Below are positions 25,827 through 36,610 of a stretch of DNA of 64,000 nt, in pieces. Origin of the DNA: Halogeometricum sp. S1BR25-6 (GTDB taxonomy: Archaea > Halobacteriota > Halobacteria > Halobacteriales > Haloferacaceae). The notes beneath the pieces are model-generated. The model did no database searches. It was not told where the DNA came from and saw only the letters and a program-made list of their open reading frames with translations. The DNA lies in contig NZ_JAMQOP010000001.1 in assembly GCF_031624495.1 (NCBI RefSeq), positions 124,001 through 188,000 on the forward strand, given 5' to 3'. Numbering within the stretch: the first letter of the stretch is position 1; each line of letters starts with the position of its first letter. The translations under genes were made by a program, and so were the position numbers.

Positions 25827-26720
25827 TTAGTTGGCTTCCGTCTCCGTCTCCGTCGGGCCGCCCCGCGCCTCCCACTCGGTGAGGCTCCCCTCGTAGAACG
25901 CCACGTTTTCGTAACCCAGAGACCGCAGGACGACGTACGTGTGGCTGATGCGCCGCGCCGTGTTGCAGTAGAGGACGACGCGCTTGTCGGGGCCGATTCC
26001 GACCTCCCCCAAAACGGACTCCAGTTCCTCGGGGGATTTCAGTCCGCGCGTCTCGTCGTCGACGAGTTCGCGCCAGTCGAGGTTCACCGCGCCGGGGAGG
26101 TGGCTCTCCTCGTACTCCCAGTCCTCGCGGGTGTCGACGACGACGGTGCCGTCCTCGTCCAGACTCTCCAGAACGGCCTCGTAGCCGACCAGCGGCGAAC
26201 GCTCGGGGTCGCGCACCTCGTAGTCCGTCTCCGGCGGTTCCTCGACTTCCGTCGTCGTCTCGCGCTCTCTGTTCCACGCGCTGTAGTCGCCGTCGAGCAG
26301 GTGGAGGCGGTCCGTCGGGTGGCCGTACAACTCCGCGGTGACCAGAAACCGCGCGGCGAACACGCCGTGCGTGTCGTCGTAGGCGACGAGGTGGTCGTCG
26401 GGTCCGACGCCCGCCGCCGACAGCAGCGACTCCCACGCCTCCTCGCCGGGGAGCATCCCCTCTTCGCCTTCGGAGGACCGGAACTCGTCGAACGGGACGC
26501 TCACCGCGCCGGGAAGGTGACCGATGCCGTCGAACTCCCAGGCGTCGCGCACGTCCACGAGGCGAACCCCGTCCTCGTCTCCGTTCTCACTCGCTCCGTC
26601 GCTTGCGTCCTCCGCGCCGTCCGTACCGGCCGTGCTGTCCGCCCCGTCCGCGCTCCCGTCGCCCTCCGCCCCGAGTCGCGCGGCGACCCAGTCGGGGGAG
26701 ACGACGATGTGCTCGTACAT
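25827..26720 (-). CDS. tssA: Thiosulfate sulfurtransferase, two rhodanese domains
   Basis: A 297-residue tandem rhodanese. The inactive N-terminal domain (about 1-140) contains LVDVRDAWEFDGIGHLPGAVSVPFDEF. The C-terminal domain (about 165-285) has TVVVDTREDWEYEESHLPGAVNLDW and the catalytic loop VVLYCNTARRISHTYV with the persulfide-carrying Cys. Such enzymes move sulfane sulfur from thiosulfate to cyanide or thiol acceptors. A 35-residue acidic insert with Ala/Asp/Gly follows the start MYEHIVVSPDW. The ATG at 26720 is preferred over one 10 codons upstream, which precedes the conserved start. It is divergent from the paralogue at 26963. Confidence 0.88.
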   Translation of the reverse strand: MYEHIVVSPDWVAARLGAEGDGSADGADSTAGTDGAEDASDGASENGDEDGVRLVDVRDAWEFDGIGHLPGAVSVPFDEFRSSEGEEGMLPGEEAWESLLSAAGVGPDDHLVAYDDTHGVFAARFLVTAELYGHPTDRLHLLDGDYSAWNRERETTTEVEEPPETDYEVRDPERSPLVGYEAVLESLDEDGTVVVDTREDWEYEESHLPGAVNLDWRELVDDETRGLKSPEELESVLGEVGIGPDKRVVLYCNTARRISHTYVVLRSLGYENVAFYEGSLTEWEARGGPTETETEAN

Positions 26721-26805
26721 ACGTCTGCGTTGCCGCGGCGGCGCCTTCAAGCCGTCCGGTCGGGGTGTCGTTCGCCGGGCGTCAGAGAATACGGACGGTA
26801 TTGCC

Positions 26806-26943
26806 GATACTCACTGAAGCCACCGGCCACGTTTCTCTTCCGCGGACTGTCTCTCGGAGCGACTCCGAATCTACCGGCAACATACTCCTTGTCGTGTGAT
26901 GATGGGCAGTACGCGCCGTAGATACGAGAATTAAGCCACCGGC
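26806..26943 (+). repeat. Two copies of a GATAC-N6/7-AAGCCACCGGC element
   Basis: GATAC followed after 6-7 nt by AAGCCACCGGC occurs at 26806-26827 and 26921-26943, in the same orientation within the 242-nt gap between the divergent sulfurtransferase genes. The right copy overlaps the likely TATA (GAATTAAG, 26928-26935) of tssB. The left copy also contains the small palindrome GTAT-TGCCG-ATAC. It could be a shared operator or a duplicated promoter. Confidence 0.5.
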
Positions 26944-26962
26944 GCGTGTAGAGGGGGACGTA

Positions 26963-27823
26963 ATGACATCCGACGGCTACGCGAAGGACGTGCTCGTCTC
27001 GGCGGACTGGGTGGACGACCACCTCGACGAGTTCCAATCTGACGACTCGGAGTATCGACTCGTGGAAGTGGACGTGGACACGGAGGCCTACGACGAGGGC
27101 CACGCGCCCGGCGCAATCGGCTTCAACTGGGAGACGCAACTGCAGGACCAGACGACCCGCGACATCCTCGACAAGGAGGACTTCGAGGACCTCCTCGGGA
27201 GCCACGGCATCTCCGAGGACTCCACCGTCGTCCTGTACGGCGACAACTCCAACTGGTTCGCGGCGTACACCTACTGGCAGTTCAAGTACTACGGCCACGA
27301 CGACGTCCGTCTGATGAACGGCGGCCGCGACTACTGGCTTGACAACGACTACCCGCTCAGCGAGGAGGAACCCGACTTCGACGCCGTCGACTACTCGGCG
27401 AAGGGACCGTACGAGTCCATCCGCGCGTACCGCGACGACGTGGACCACGCCATCGGCGAGGGCCTCCCCCTCGTGGACGTCCGCTCGCCCGAGGAGTTCT
27501 CCGGCGAGATTCTCGCGCCCCCGGGACTGCAGGAGACGGCCCAGCGCGGCGGCCACATCCCCGGTGCGGAGAACATCTCGTGGGCCGCGACGGTCAACGA
27601 CGACGGGACGTTCAAGTCCGCCGAGGAACTCGAAGAACTGTACGCCGACCAGGGCATCGACGGCTCCGAGACCACCGTCGCCTACTGCCGCATCGGCGAG
27701 CGCTCCTCCATCGCGTGGTTCGCGCTCCACGAACTGCTCGGCTACGACGAGGTCGTCAACTACGACGGCTCGTGGACCGAGTGGGGCAACCTCGTCGGCG
27801 CGCCCATCGAGAAAGGCAACTGA
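26963..27823 (+). CDS. tssB: Thiosulfate sulfurtransferase, two rhodanese domains
   Basis: A 286-residue tandem rhodanese. YRLVEVDVDTEAYDEGHAPGAIGFNW marks the N-terminal domain. PLVDVRSPEEFSGEILAPPG and the loop TVAYCRIGERSSIAWFAL, with the catalytic Cys followed by an R-x-G-E-R-S-S loop, mark the C-terminal domain; this loop is typical of thiosulfate-specific rhodaneses. The ATG at 26963 lies about 30 nt after an AT-rich GAATTAAG, so the message is probably leaderless. The divergent tssA has a different active-site loop (C-N-T-A-R-R), so the two may prefer different acceptors. Confidence 0.9.
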   Translation: MTSDGYAKDVLVSADWVDDHLDEFQSDDSEYRLVEVDVDTEAYDEGHAPGAIGFNWETQLQDQTTRDILDKEDFEDLLGSHGISEDSTVVLYGDNSNWFAAYTYWQFKYYGHDDVRLMNGGRDYWLDNDYPLSEEEPDFDAVDYSAKGPYESIRAYRDDVDHAIGEGLPLVDVRSPEEFSGEILAPPGLQETAQRGGHIPGAENISWAATVNDDGTFKSAEELEELYADQGIDGSETTVAYCRIGERSSIAWFALHELLGYDEVVNYDGSWTEWGNLVGAPIEKGN

Positions 27824-28004
27824 GCGGCGAGTGACCGCCGCGCGCCTGTCGCGCGGAAACTCGCTCCCGCTTCCGTCGGGCGACTGACGGCCGACGTCGC
27901 CCGAACCGACGCCTCGACTCCGGATCTTTTTGTTCGACACCGAGGCCCGCGAGTCCCGACTCCCCGTTCGACGGGACGACGGTGACGGTGCGACGGCGGT
28001 TCGC

Positions 28005-30416
28005 TCAGTCGGCCGCCGCTCGCGGCAGCGACACCGAGAACACCGTGCCCTCGGGGCTCCGACTCTCGGCCCGAATCGCCCCGCCGTAGGACTCGACTAT
28101 CTCCCGCGCGAGGTGGAGTCCGAACCCGCTCCCGCCGCTGTCGAGGCCCTTCTCCCCCTTCTCGAACAGTCGCTCGTTCACCCCTTCGTCGATGCCGGGA
28201 CCGTTGTCCGCGATGCGGACCGTCGTCTCCTCGGCGCTCGTCTCGACGCTGACGACCACGCGTGGGGTCTCCTTGTCGTTGTGCCGGACGGCGTTGTCGA
28301 GGAGGTTCTCGAACGCCTCCCCCAGCAGGTCGTCCGCCAGCACCGCACCGGCGTCCGCGACGCCGTCTCCGAGGACGAACTCCGCCTCCTCGAACGTCCG
28401 CCGGGTCTGTTCGACCTTCCCGACTAACGCGTCTTCGAGGTCGGTCGCCTCCAGGTCCTCCACTTCGGTCTCCACGACCGCCCGCATCAGCGACCGAATC
28501 TGCTCGACGAGGTCGACCATCTCGTCCGTCCGCTCCCGAACCGTCCTCACGTGGGGGGCCATCTCGGAATCGACCGCGTCGTCGAGGAGTTCGGCGCGCG
28601 CGCTGACCACGTTGAGGCCGTTCAGCAGGTTGTGTCGGACGAGGCGGTTGAAAAACTCCAGTCGCTCGCGCTCGTGCGCCAGTTCCCGTTCGTGGTCGAT
28701 GACCGCGACGGCCAGTCCGATTATCTCGCCGAGTTGCGAGAGGATGTTCCGCTCCTTCGCGTCGAACGCGCGTTCTCGGGTCGTGTAGAGGGTCAGCACG
28801 CCGTAACGTTCGTCCTCGTAGGCGACCGGAATCGACGCCACGCCGGTGATTCCCCGCCCGGCCAGTTCCCGCCACGGTTCGGAATCGCGCCTCGCCTCGG
28901 TGTCGCGGAGGACCTGCGGTTCGCCCGTCCGGGCCGCGCGGGCCGCGAGGCCGCCCGTCCCGAGTTCCGCCAGTCCGGCGGCGTCCCGGTCGGTCGCGCG
29001 GGTCGTCGGCACCACGTCGCTGCCCTCGACGGCGCCGAACCACGCGAACGCGTACGAGTCCGACTCCGCGAGTCGGTCGCACACCACGCGTTCGACCTCC
29101 TCGCGGGTCGACTGCTCGGCGAGTTCCCCGTTGATGGCTCGGGCGGTCCGGTTGAGGTCGTCCAGCGCGACGAACTGGTCGCTCTGCCGTCGCTTTTCGA
29201 GTTCGTAGCGGACCCACTGGCCCATGAGGTGGTGGAACGCCTCGTCGGCCGTCGAAATCTCCTCGCGCGGCCGTCGGCTGACGAACCAGAACGTCCGGTC
29301 GTCGGCGTCGTCGAACGGGAGGTACGTTCCGAGGTACGTCCGGACGCCGAACCGCTCGTAGCAGAGGTCGTCTTCGAACGGTCCGGTGTCGGTGATGGCG
29401 CAGGTGCCGCCCTCGGCTACGGCCGCCCGGCAGTACGTCTCCGAGAGCGGGTACTCGCTCCCCGGGACGAGGTCGGGGTGGTCGCCGTTCGTCGCCTCGA
29501 CCTCGAACCGGTCGGTCTCGGCGTCGACCCGCGCGAGCGCTCCCATCTCCATGTCGAAGCGCTCACAGCCCAACTCGAGCAGGGCCGAGAGCTTCTCCTC
29601 GAAGGCCCCTTCGGCGTCCGCGACGACCTCGTAGAGGGCGTGCAGGTCGCGTTCGTGGTCGCGCAGGGCTACTTTCGACTCCGCCTGCTCCCGCAGCGTT
29701 CGGAGCCGTCGGTCGACCCTGTCGCCCGGTCGGTCGGGGCCGAGCACCTCCTCGGGCGGCGTGTAGTAGACGTTCTCCGAGACGGTCTCGCCCTGAGCGA
29801 TCAGCGGATGCGTCTCGATGATTTCGTCGATGACGCCGTCGGGGAACCGCGTCCGGTCGTACTGACAGAGGAGGGCGCACTGGTCGGCGGCGGCGAGGGA
29901 GTCGAGTGTCGCCTCGTACTCGACCAGCCCTTCCGGAGTCGACTCGCCGTCGAGCGCCAGCGTCATCTCCGCCGCCGCCCGGAGGCCCTCGTGACCGTCG
30001 GATTCGGCGTCCGCGATATTATCCCGCCAGAATTCGAGCATCGCCTCTCGGTCGAACTTCCCGCCGGGCCGACGCGACTCCGGCGGCGTCACCACGGTCA
30101 GCGCGCCGGAGTCGAGCGCGGCGTCGGCGTCGATACCTCGGTCCCGCAGTTCGGCGAGAACGGCGTCCGGAGAGTCGTCGTCCGCGACGTAGAGGCACCG
30201 CTCTCCTCGTTCGAGACCGCGGCGGAGGAACGGCGCGACGGCGTCGAACTGCTCGCCGCGGTCCTCGTAGACGAGCGCTCGGTGCCCGCCGTCGTGGTCG
30301 TGGTCGGTGGGACCCGGTCCTGTCGACCGCCGAATCGCACGCCCGTTCTCGGACTCCCCACGAGTCCGTCCGGGAGTTGTCTCCTCGTCCCCGTCGTTCC
30401 CCTGCAGCGTGGTCAT
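28005..30416 (-). CDS. Sensor histidine kinase, MEDS and GAF domains
   Basis: An 803-residue soluble kinase. Residues about 42-210 form a MEDS (DcmR-like sensory) domain: HRALVYEDRGEQFDAVAPFLRRGLERGERCLYV and ALLCQYDRTRFPDGVI. A GAF domain follows (about 270-420, with HPDLVPGSEYPLSETYCRAA), then a second GAF (about 445-580, GVASIPVAYEDERYGVLTLYT). The phosphoacceptor is in FFNRLVRHNLLNGLNVV. The ATPase has N-box NLLDNAVRHND, DNGPGI and SGFGLHLA. There is no membrane helix, so it probably senses an intracellular signal; no response regulator is adjacent, as often in haloarchaea. The ATG at 30416 is chosen because upstream codons are Ser/Arg-rich antisense of SpoIIM. Confidence 0.9.
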   Translation of the reverse strand: MTTLQGNDGDEETTPGRTRGESENGRAIRRSTGPGPTDHDHDGGHRALVYEDRGEQFDAVAPFLRRGLERGERCLYVADDDSPDAVLAELRDRGIDADAALDSGALTVVTPPESRRPGGKFDREAMLEFWRDNIADAESDGHEGLRAAAEMTLALDGESTPEGLVEYEATLDSLAAADQCALLCQYDRTRFPDGVIDEIIETHPLIAQGETVSENVYYTPPEEVLGPDRPGDRVDRRLRTLREQAESKVALRDHERDLHALYEVVADAEGAFEEKLSALLELGCERFDMEMGALARVDAETDRFEVEATNGDHPDLVPGSEYPLSETYCRAAVAEGGTCAITDTGPFEDDLCYERFGVRTYLGTYLPFDDADDRTFWFVSRRPREEISTADEAFHHLMGQWVRYELEKRRQSDQFVALDDLNRTARAINGELAEQSTREEVERVVCDRLAESDSYAFAWFGAVEGSDVVPTTRATDRDAAGLAELGTGGLAARAARTGEPQVLRDTEARRDSEPWRELAGRGITGVASIPVAYEDERYGVLTLYTTRERAFDAKERNILSQLGEIIGLAVAVIDHERELAHERERLEFFNRLVRHNLLNGLNVVSARAELLDDAVDSEMAPHVRTVRERTDEMVDLVEQIRSLMRAVVETEVEDLEATDLEDALVGKVEQTRRTFEEAEFVLGDGVADAGAVLADDLLGEAFENLLDNAVRHNDKETPRVVVSVETSAEETTVRIADNGPGIDEGVNERLFEKGEKGLDSGGSGFGLHLAREIVESYGGAIRAESRSPEGTVFSVSLPRAAAD

Positions 30417-30540
30417 TCGCCTTACCGTGGGAAAACGTCCCGAGCACAAAAACTCTTGTCGAAGAATTTCACCGGACGCGGTCACTCGGCCCGGTTCGGG
30501 GTTCGAGTTCGACCGCCTCGCGCGCGGGTCGAGTCGGAGA

Positions 30541-32061
30541 CTACCCGACCAGCAGCGACGCGATTCGAGGCGTGAGGAACGCCTCGACGAACGCGGCGAC
30601 GACGAACAGCGGAACGAGACCGAGGAGCACGCGGTAGGCGCGGCGAACCGCCGCCGCGAGGCCGTCGGCGCCCGTCCGGCCGCGGGCGACGCGGAGACCG
30701 ACGCCGCCCAACCAGACGCCGACGCCGCCGCCGAAGACGAGCGCCGGCACCTCGATGATACCGTGCGGGACGACGAGCGCGGCGAACAGCCCCGAGTCGA
30801 ATACCCCGCCGAGCGCACCGACGATGAGGCCGTTGAAGACGAGGCTCGTAACCGAAGAGACGCCGAAGGCGACGCCGCCGTACGCCGCGTCCGCCGCGAC
30901 GAGCCAGTTGTTCACCGCGAGGTTGACGAACGTCGCGAGCGGGAACGACCCGAACACCGCGGCTATCTCCCCCTCTATCGGAACTTCGACGACGTACGGC
31001 GACGTGGCGGCCCACCCGCCCGCCAGGCCGCCGGCGAAGCAGACGGCCGAGACGGCGTTCGCCAGCGGGTGCTCGCGGACGAACCCGCCCAGCGCTCGCA
31101 GACCGCCGCCGTAGGCCGCGCGGAACCGGTCGCCCATCGGCGGCGTCTCCCGCCGCGGCAGGTCACGCTCGGCGTACAGCGCGGTCTTGAAGCCGTCGAG
31201 CACCGGCGGCACGAGGACGGCGCCGAGGAGCGAACTCACCCGCGCCGCGCCGCCGACCGACGCGACGAGCGCGACGCCGCCCGTCAGGATGAGCGCGCCG
31301 AGGGCGACGGCGACGTAGCCGACGAAGTCGGTCGGACGGCGGAACGGGAACCCCGCGCTCCGACGGACCGCCGCGACCGCCCCCAGACCGTCGACGACGA
31401 CGGCCTGCTCCGCGAAGGCGAACAGCAGGAGGACGGCGAGCGCCAGCAGCCCCGACAGCAGAGCGCCGGCGAGTATCCCGAGGATGCCGGCGACGCCGGC
31501 GCCGTGAAAGAGTGTGACGCCGAGCAGGCCGAAGAGGGCGAACGGAACGACGGACGCCGCCAGCGCGGCGAGGAGCAGGAGCTGAACCCCGAGGAAGCTG
31601 AGCCAGTCGTCGCGGGCGCCGAGGAGGGCCGAGCGGACGGCGTCGTCGCTGCGGAGCGGTCCGAAGACGCCGTGGACGCTCGCGGCGCTCGCTATCGGCG
31701 AGACGACGAACGAGAGGAGGAGCGACCCCAGCAGACCGAGGCCGAACAGCGCCAGCACCTCCGACGAAAAGAGGTTCACGACGGCGTCGCCGAGTTCGGG
31801 GGGAATCGCGTCCGGACCGACCGTCCCGCCCTCGATTCCGCCGCCCTCCATCGCTCCGACGTCTATCTCGCCGGCGATATCGAGCACCCGGCCGAGGCGG
31901 CCGTCGAGCGAGACGAGGGCAAAGGCGGCGAGGAGGGTGAGCACCATCGGGACGCGAGCGACGCCGACCAGACCGGTCGCGAGGAGGTACACCGGCAGGA
32001 CCGACGCGGAGTACTCCGAGAGCATCCGAACGCCGGCGCGGAGGGCCGTGGAGACGTTCAC
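30541..32061 (-). CDS. SpoIIM/DUF95 family membrane protein
   Basis: A 506-residue multi-pass membrane protein with roughly a dozen hydrophobic segments. The C-terminal 200 residues match the SpoIIM (stage II sporulation protein M, DUF95) family: FVREHPLANAVSAVCFAGGL, FVNLAVNNWLVAADAAYGG and VPHGIIEVPALVFGGGVGV are typical. The N-terminal half (about 1-300) is a separate Ala/Val/Leu-rich membrane region. Archaea do not sporulate; family members have been linked to membrane remodelling and often sit beside AAA ATPases or RDD proteins, which are absent here. The start is a GTG at 32061, with TATA-like GTTATGA about 25 nt upstream on the minus strand. Confidence 0.82.
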   Translation of the reverse strand: MNVSTALRAGVRMLSEYSASVLPVYLLATGLVGVARVPMVLTLLAAFALVSLDGRLGRVLDIAGEIDVGAMEGGGIEGGTVGPDAIPPELGDAVVNLFSSEVLALFGLGLLGSLLLSFVVSPIASAASVHGVFGPLRSDDAVRSALLGARDDWLSFLGVQLLLLAALAASVVPFALFGLLGVTLFHGAGVAGILGILAGALLSGLLALAVLLLFAFAEQAVVVDGLGAVAAVRRSAGFPFRRPTDFVGYVAVALGALILTGGVALVASVGGAARVSSLLGAVLVPPVLDGFKTALYAERDLPRRETPPMGDRFRAAYGGGLRALGGFVREHPLANAVSAVCFAGGLAGGWAATSPYVVEVPIEGEIAAVFGSFPLATFVNLAVNNWLVAADAAYGGVAFGVSSVTSLVFNGLIVGALGGVFDSGLFAALVVPHGIIEVPALVFGGGVGVWLGGVGLRVARGRTGADGLAAAVRRAYRVLLGLVPLFVVAAFVEAFLTPRIASLLVG

Positions 32062-32154
32062 GGGCGTACATCTCAGCGAGCCGTCATAACGCTGTGGAAT
32101 TCGGGTCGCGCGCGGTCCGATGGCTACAAGCGGCGAGGTACCTTATCGCGTCGC

Positions 32155-32772
32155 ATGAACGGAGACGACCTCGCAGACCGACTCCGCGACGACCACGAGA
32201 CGGCGTTCTCCCGCCTCGGTTCCTCGAAGGCGCTGTACGCGTTGACCGGCGGCGAGATGGAGGCCGCGTCGGTCCGCGCCGCCGCGGCGGCCGACCAGCA
32301 CGCCGTCGCCGACCTGCTCGACGATTGGGCGATGGCCGAACACGGCGACGCCGCGCCCGTCTTCGCGGACCTCGCCGAAGAGACGCGCGACCACGCCGAG
32401 TCGCTCGAACCCGACGGCTACGAACCCCGCGACGACCCCGACCTGTACGACCGCCTCGCGTTCGAGGACGAGACGCCGGGCCGCGTCGGCGGTCTCGTGG
32501 GGCGCTACCTCGTCGTCTCCGAGTACGTCGGGCAGATGGTCGGCTTCTTCATCGGCGACGCCGACCCGAAGGCGGCCGACGAGTTCCGCACGCTCCGTTC
32601 GGCCGTCGAGGACGAACGCGACCGAGTTATCGACCTCTTGGACGAGGTGTGTGAGGGCGACGACGACTGGGATGCCGCGGGTGAGGCGGCCGACGCCGTC
32701 GTCGAGGCGGCCTACGAGGACTACGTCGAAACCTTAGAATCGATGGGCGTGAAGCCGAAGAACGTCTGTTAA
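32155..32772 (+). CDS. Rubrerythrin-like protein
   Basis: A 205-residue mostly helical acidic protein. LTGGEMEAASVRAAAAADQHAVADLLDDWAMAEHGDAAPVFADLAEETRDHAESL shows E and E-x-x-H spacings reminiscent of the four-helix ferritin-like fold. A complete di-iron ligand set and a rubredoxin domain cannot be traced. Haloarchaeal genomes label such genes rubrerythrin family; the catalytic function, if any, is uncertain. It is divergent from the SpoIIM gene and followed by two strong inverted repeats. Confidence 0.55.
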   Translation: MNGDDLADRLRDDHETAFSRLGSSKALYALTGGEMEAASVRAAAAADQHAVADLLDDWAMAEHGDAAPVFADLAEETRDHAESLEPDGYEPRDDPDLYDRLAFEDETPGRVGGLVGRYLVVSEYVGQMVGFFIGDADPKAADEFRTLRSAVEDERDRVIDLLDEVCEGDDDWDAAGEAADAVVEAAYEDYVETLESMGVKPKNVC

Positions 32773-32780
32773 CACCCACC

Positions 32781-32826
32781 TTTTTGCTTCGTCGGTCGCG
32801 CTCCGCGCGACCGCTCCTCGCAAAAA
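32781..32826. terminator. Inverted repeat, likely bidirectional terminator
   Basis: TTTTTGC (32781-32787) and GCAAAAA (32820-32826) flank the perfect stem GGTCGCGC / GCGCGACC (32794-32801 and 32805-32812, 3-nt loop). It starts 9 nt after the stop of the rubrerythrin-like gene, with T-rich flanks in both directions between converging genes. Confidence 0.6.
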
Positions 32827-32843
32827 GCTGGACCAAAAAGATT

Positions 32844-32873
32844 CCGCGAGGGCTCGCTTCGCTCGCCTCGCGG
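32844..32873. repeat. Second GC-rich inverted repeat
   Basis: CCGCGAG (32844-32850) pairs with CTCGCGG (32867-32873), with a repeated GCTCGC word inside. It lies 17 nt after the first hairpin. The remaining part of this 302-nt gap shows no gene, only an ORB-like site at its right end. Confidence 0.5.
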
Positions 32874-33040
32874 TACGACACGTCGCCTTTCCGCGCCGCA
32901 CCGTACCGCCTCCGCCGCGCACCGCCGCCCCCTCCGCTTCCACTGCACCGCATCGAACGCTCGGCATCGTTCCGGTGACGGCGTCGCTCGGGTCGTGTCA
33001 CTCAGTTCCGTACATCTGACTCATAAGAAACATCACCGTT

Positions 33041-33060
33041 TTCCACCTGAAACAGGGGGG
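33041..33060 (+). promoter_or_regulatory. ORB-like element, 21 kb from oriC
   Basis: TTCCACCTGAAACAGGGGGG shares its first 13 bases and its G run with the oriC copy at 12122-12144. It lies in a convergent intergenic gap 14 nt from the stop of the gene at 33075, and is the closest match to the ORB consensus outside oriC. Confidence 0.6.
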
Positions 33061-33074
33061 TTCGGGAGTCGTTC

Positions 33075-33335
33075 TCAGACGCCCTCGACGCCCTTGCGGT
33101 ACTCGAAGACGTGGTCGCGGGCGGCCGTCGTCCGGTCGCTCACCTCGCCGTCCGTCTCGCTCGCTATCTCCGCGAGGATATTCATATGCCGGTCGAGTCG
33201 GCCGTGGTCCGGTTCCGACTCGGCGAGTTCGGCCAGCGCGTCGGCCTGTTCGGTGAGTCGCTCGCTCGTCTCGCCGTCGGCCATCTCCGCGGCCGACCGG
33301 AGTTCCTCGCTCGCCGCTGTGAGTTCGTCTACCAT
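33075..33335 (-). CDS. Small conserved haloarchaeal helical protein
   Basis: An 86-residue soluble, acidic, all-helical protein: MVDELTAASEELRSAAEMAD, then ETSERLTEQADALAELAESE, and a His/Arg-containing second half (DHGRLDRHMNILAEIASE, YRKGVEGV). The heptad-like spacing suggests a helical hairpin or short coiled coil. I recognise it as a type common in haloarchaea, usually listed as a domain of unknown function, but cannot assign a function. It is followed downstream by an ORB-like site and hairpins, and converges with the rubrerythrin-like gene. Confidence 0.7.
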   Translation of the reverse strand: MVDELTAASEELRSAAEMADGETSERLTEQADALAELAESEPDHGRLDRHMNILAEIASETDGEVSDRTTAARDHVFEYRKGVEGV

Positions 33336-33408
33336 GTGCTGACCGTCGACGGGACCGAGTAAAAAAGCGGGCGGTCGAGCGGCGTTCGTCGAAGTCGACG
33401 GGCGCCGT

Positions 33409-33654
33409 TCAGTTGTTCTGGCGACGCTGACGGAGGTACAGCGCCATCGCGAGTATCGTCTGCGGCCACTGGCCGACGAACAGGCCTCGCTCCGCGTTAC
33501 CCTGCACGTAGTACTCGTACAGCGAGAACGCGATGGACGCCAGCGACGCGAAGAGGAAGAGGTCCGTACCCTTCGCCTCCTCTATCTGGCTCTGCTGGTT
33601 CTGCTGGTTGTTCTGCGTTGCGGCGTTCGACTGCGATGATTCAAACAGACTCAT
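33409..33654 (-). CDS. 81-aa single-pass membrane protein
   Basis: The N-terminal third is Gln/Asn/Ser-rich and low in charge ([20 protein letters not shown]), unusual for a haloarchaeal protein. It is followed by a hydrophobic helix, [19 protein letters not shown], a short hydrophilic loop, a second weaker hydrophobic part ([12 protein letters not shown]) and a basic tail RQRRQNN. No family recognised. A clear TATA (ATTAATTATA, read on the opposite strand at 33681-33690) sits about 30 nt before the ATG, so expression is likely. It is divergent from uvrB. Confidence 0.7.
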   Translation of the reverse strand: MSLFESSQSNAATQNNQQNQQSQIEEAKGTDLFLFASLASIAFSLYEYYVQGNAERGLFVGQWPQTILAMALYLRQRRQNN

Positions 33655-33803
33655 ACATTAAATTCGTAGGGCTGGCTTTGATTAATTATACCGGCGAGAG
33701 ACTTTTCCCTGTCCCTCCCTGTACCCCCGTTCGACGCTGTTGCGGGCCGTCTGAGGGAAGAACGACCGCGCGGCTAAAGTGCCTCCGTCTCCTCGAACTG
33801 ACA

Positions 33804-35900
<2,097 letters not shown>

Positions 35901-36031
35901 GACAGGCGAAGCGGTCGCGAGACGGTCGCGCCGCTCCGGGTCGAACTGCCGATAACCCGATAGAAAAGCGCCGGACGGCCGAAAACCGGGCGTCCGAGCC
36001 GTTCGCACCGCTTCCGAACCGCTCTGCGACC

Positions 36032-36610
36032 TTACGAACTCTCGTTCATCGACGTCCCGGTGCCGGTGCCGTTACCGACGGTCTCGTCGCCGGGCGACTC
36101 CGCTTCGTCGCCGTCGAGTTCGATGGTGTAACTCGACACCTCTTCCATGTTCGCCTCCTCGAACACCACGTCGAACTGCCACTCCGACCCGGCGGCGAGC
36201 GTCTGGGTCGCCTCCGTCTCGGCCTCGTCGATGAACTCGTAGAGCACCTCGCCCTGGTCGTCCTGAAGCGTGACCTGAACCTGCACGTTCTCGTAGGGCA
36301 CGTCGCCCGTGTTCGAGACCGTACCTTGGAGGCCGACGGCGCTCTCGTTTTGGTAGAGTTCGCGGTCGGTGACCTCCAGACCGGCCGGGGAGTCGTCCAG
36401 AATCTCGCCGTCGATGTCGAGGGCGTCGCCGTCCCCGGTACCGGTGCCGGACTCGTTACCCATGCCCTCGCTCGTGGTCATCTCGGTACCTGTCTCCGTG
36501 CCGGTGGCGGTACCCGTTTCCGTGCCCCCGCCGGAACTTCCGGAACATCCCGCGAGGAGACCGCCGACCATCGTCGCACCTGCCGCTTTGACGAACTTTC
36601 TACGGAACAT
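36032..36610 (-). CDS. Secreted FxLYD-domain lipoprotein
   Basis: A 192-residue lipoprotein. MFRRKFVKAAGATMVGGLLAG followed by Cys gives a Tat-like RRKF signal and lipobox. A Gly/Thr/Glu-rich linker follows (to about 65). LEVTDRELYQNESAVGLQG starts a beta-sandwich of the FxLYD type (about 78-165), with NTGDVPYENVQVQVTLQD and SEWQFDVVF. The tail is Gly/Thr/Asn-rich. Such proteins sit on the outer face and have no known activity. The ATG follows an AT-rich GATTTTAAC at about 36645-36653 on the minus strand. It is divergent from the tauE leader region. Confidence 0.85.
   Translation of the reverse strand: MFRRKFVKAAGATMVGGLLAGCSGSSGGGTETGTATGTETGTEMTTSEGMGNESGTGTGDGDALDIDGEILDDSPAGLEVTDRELYQNESAVGLQGTVSNTGDVPYENVQVQVTLQDDQGEVLYEFIDEAETEATQTLAAGSEWQFDVVFEEANMEEVSSYTIELDGDEAESPGDETVGNGTGTGTSMNESS

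Noticed and set aside
28551-30575. 674-codon plus-strand frame opposite the histidine kinase
   Set aside because: Antisense shadow with no domain and with reversed haloarchaeal amino-acid bias.
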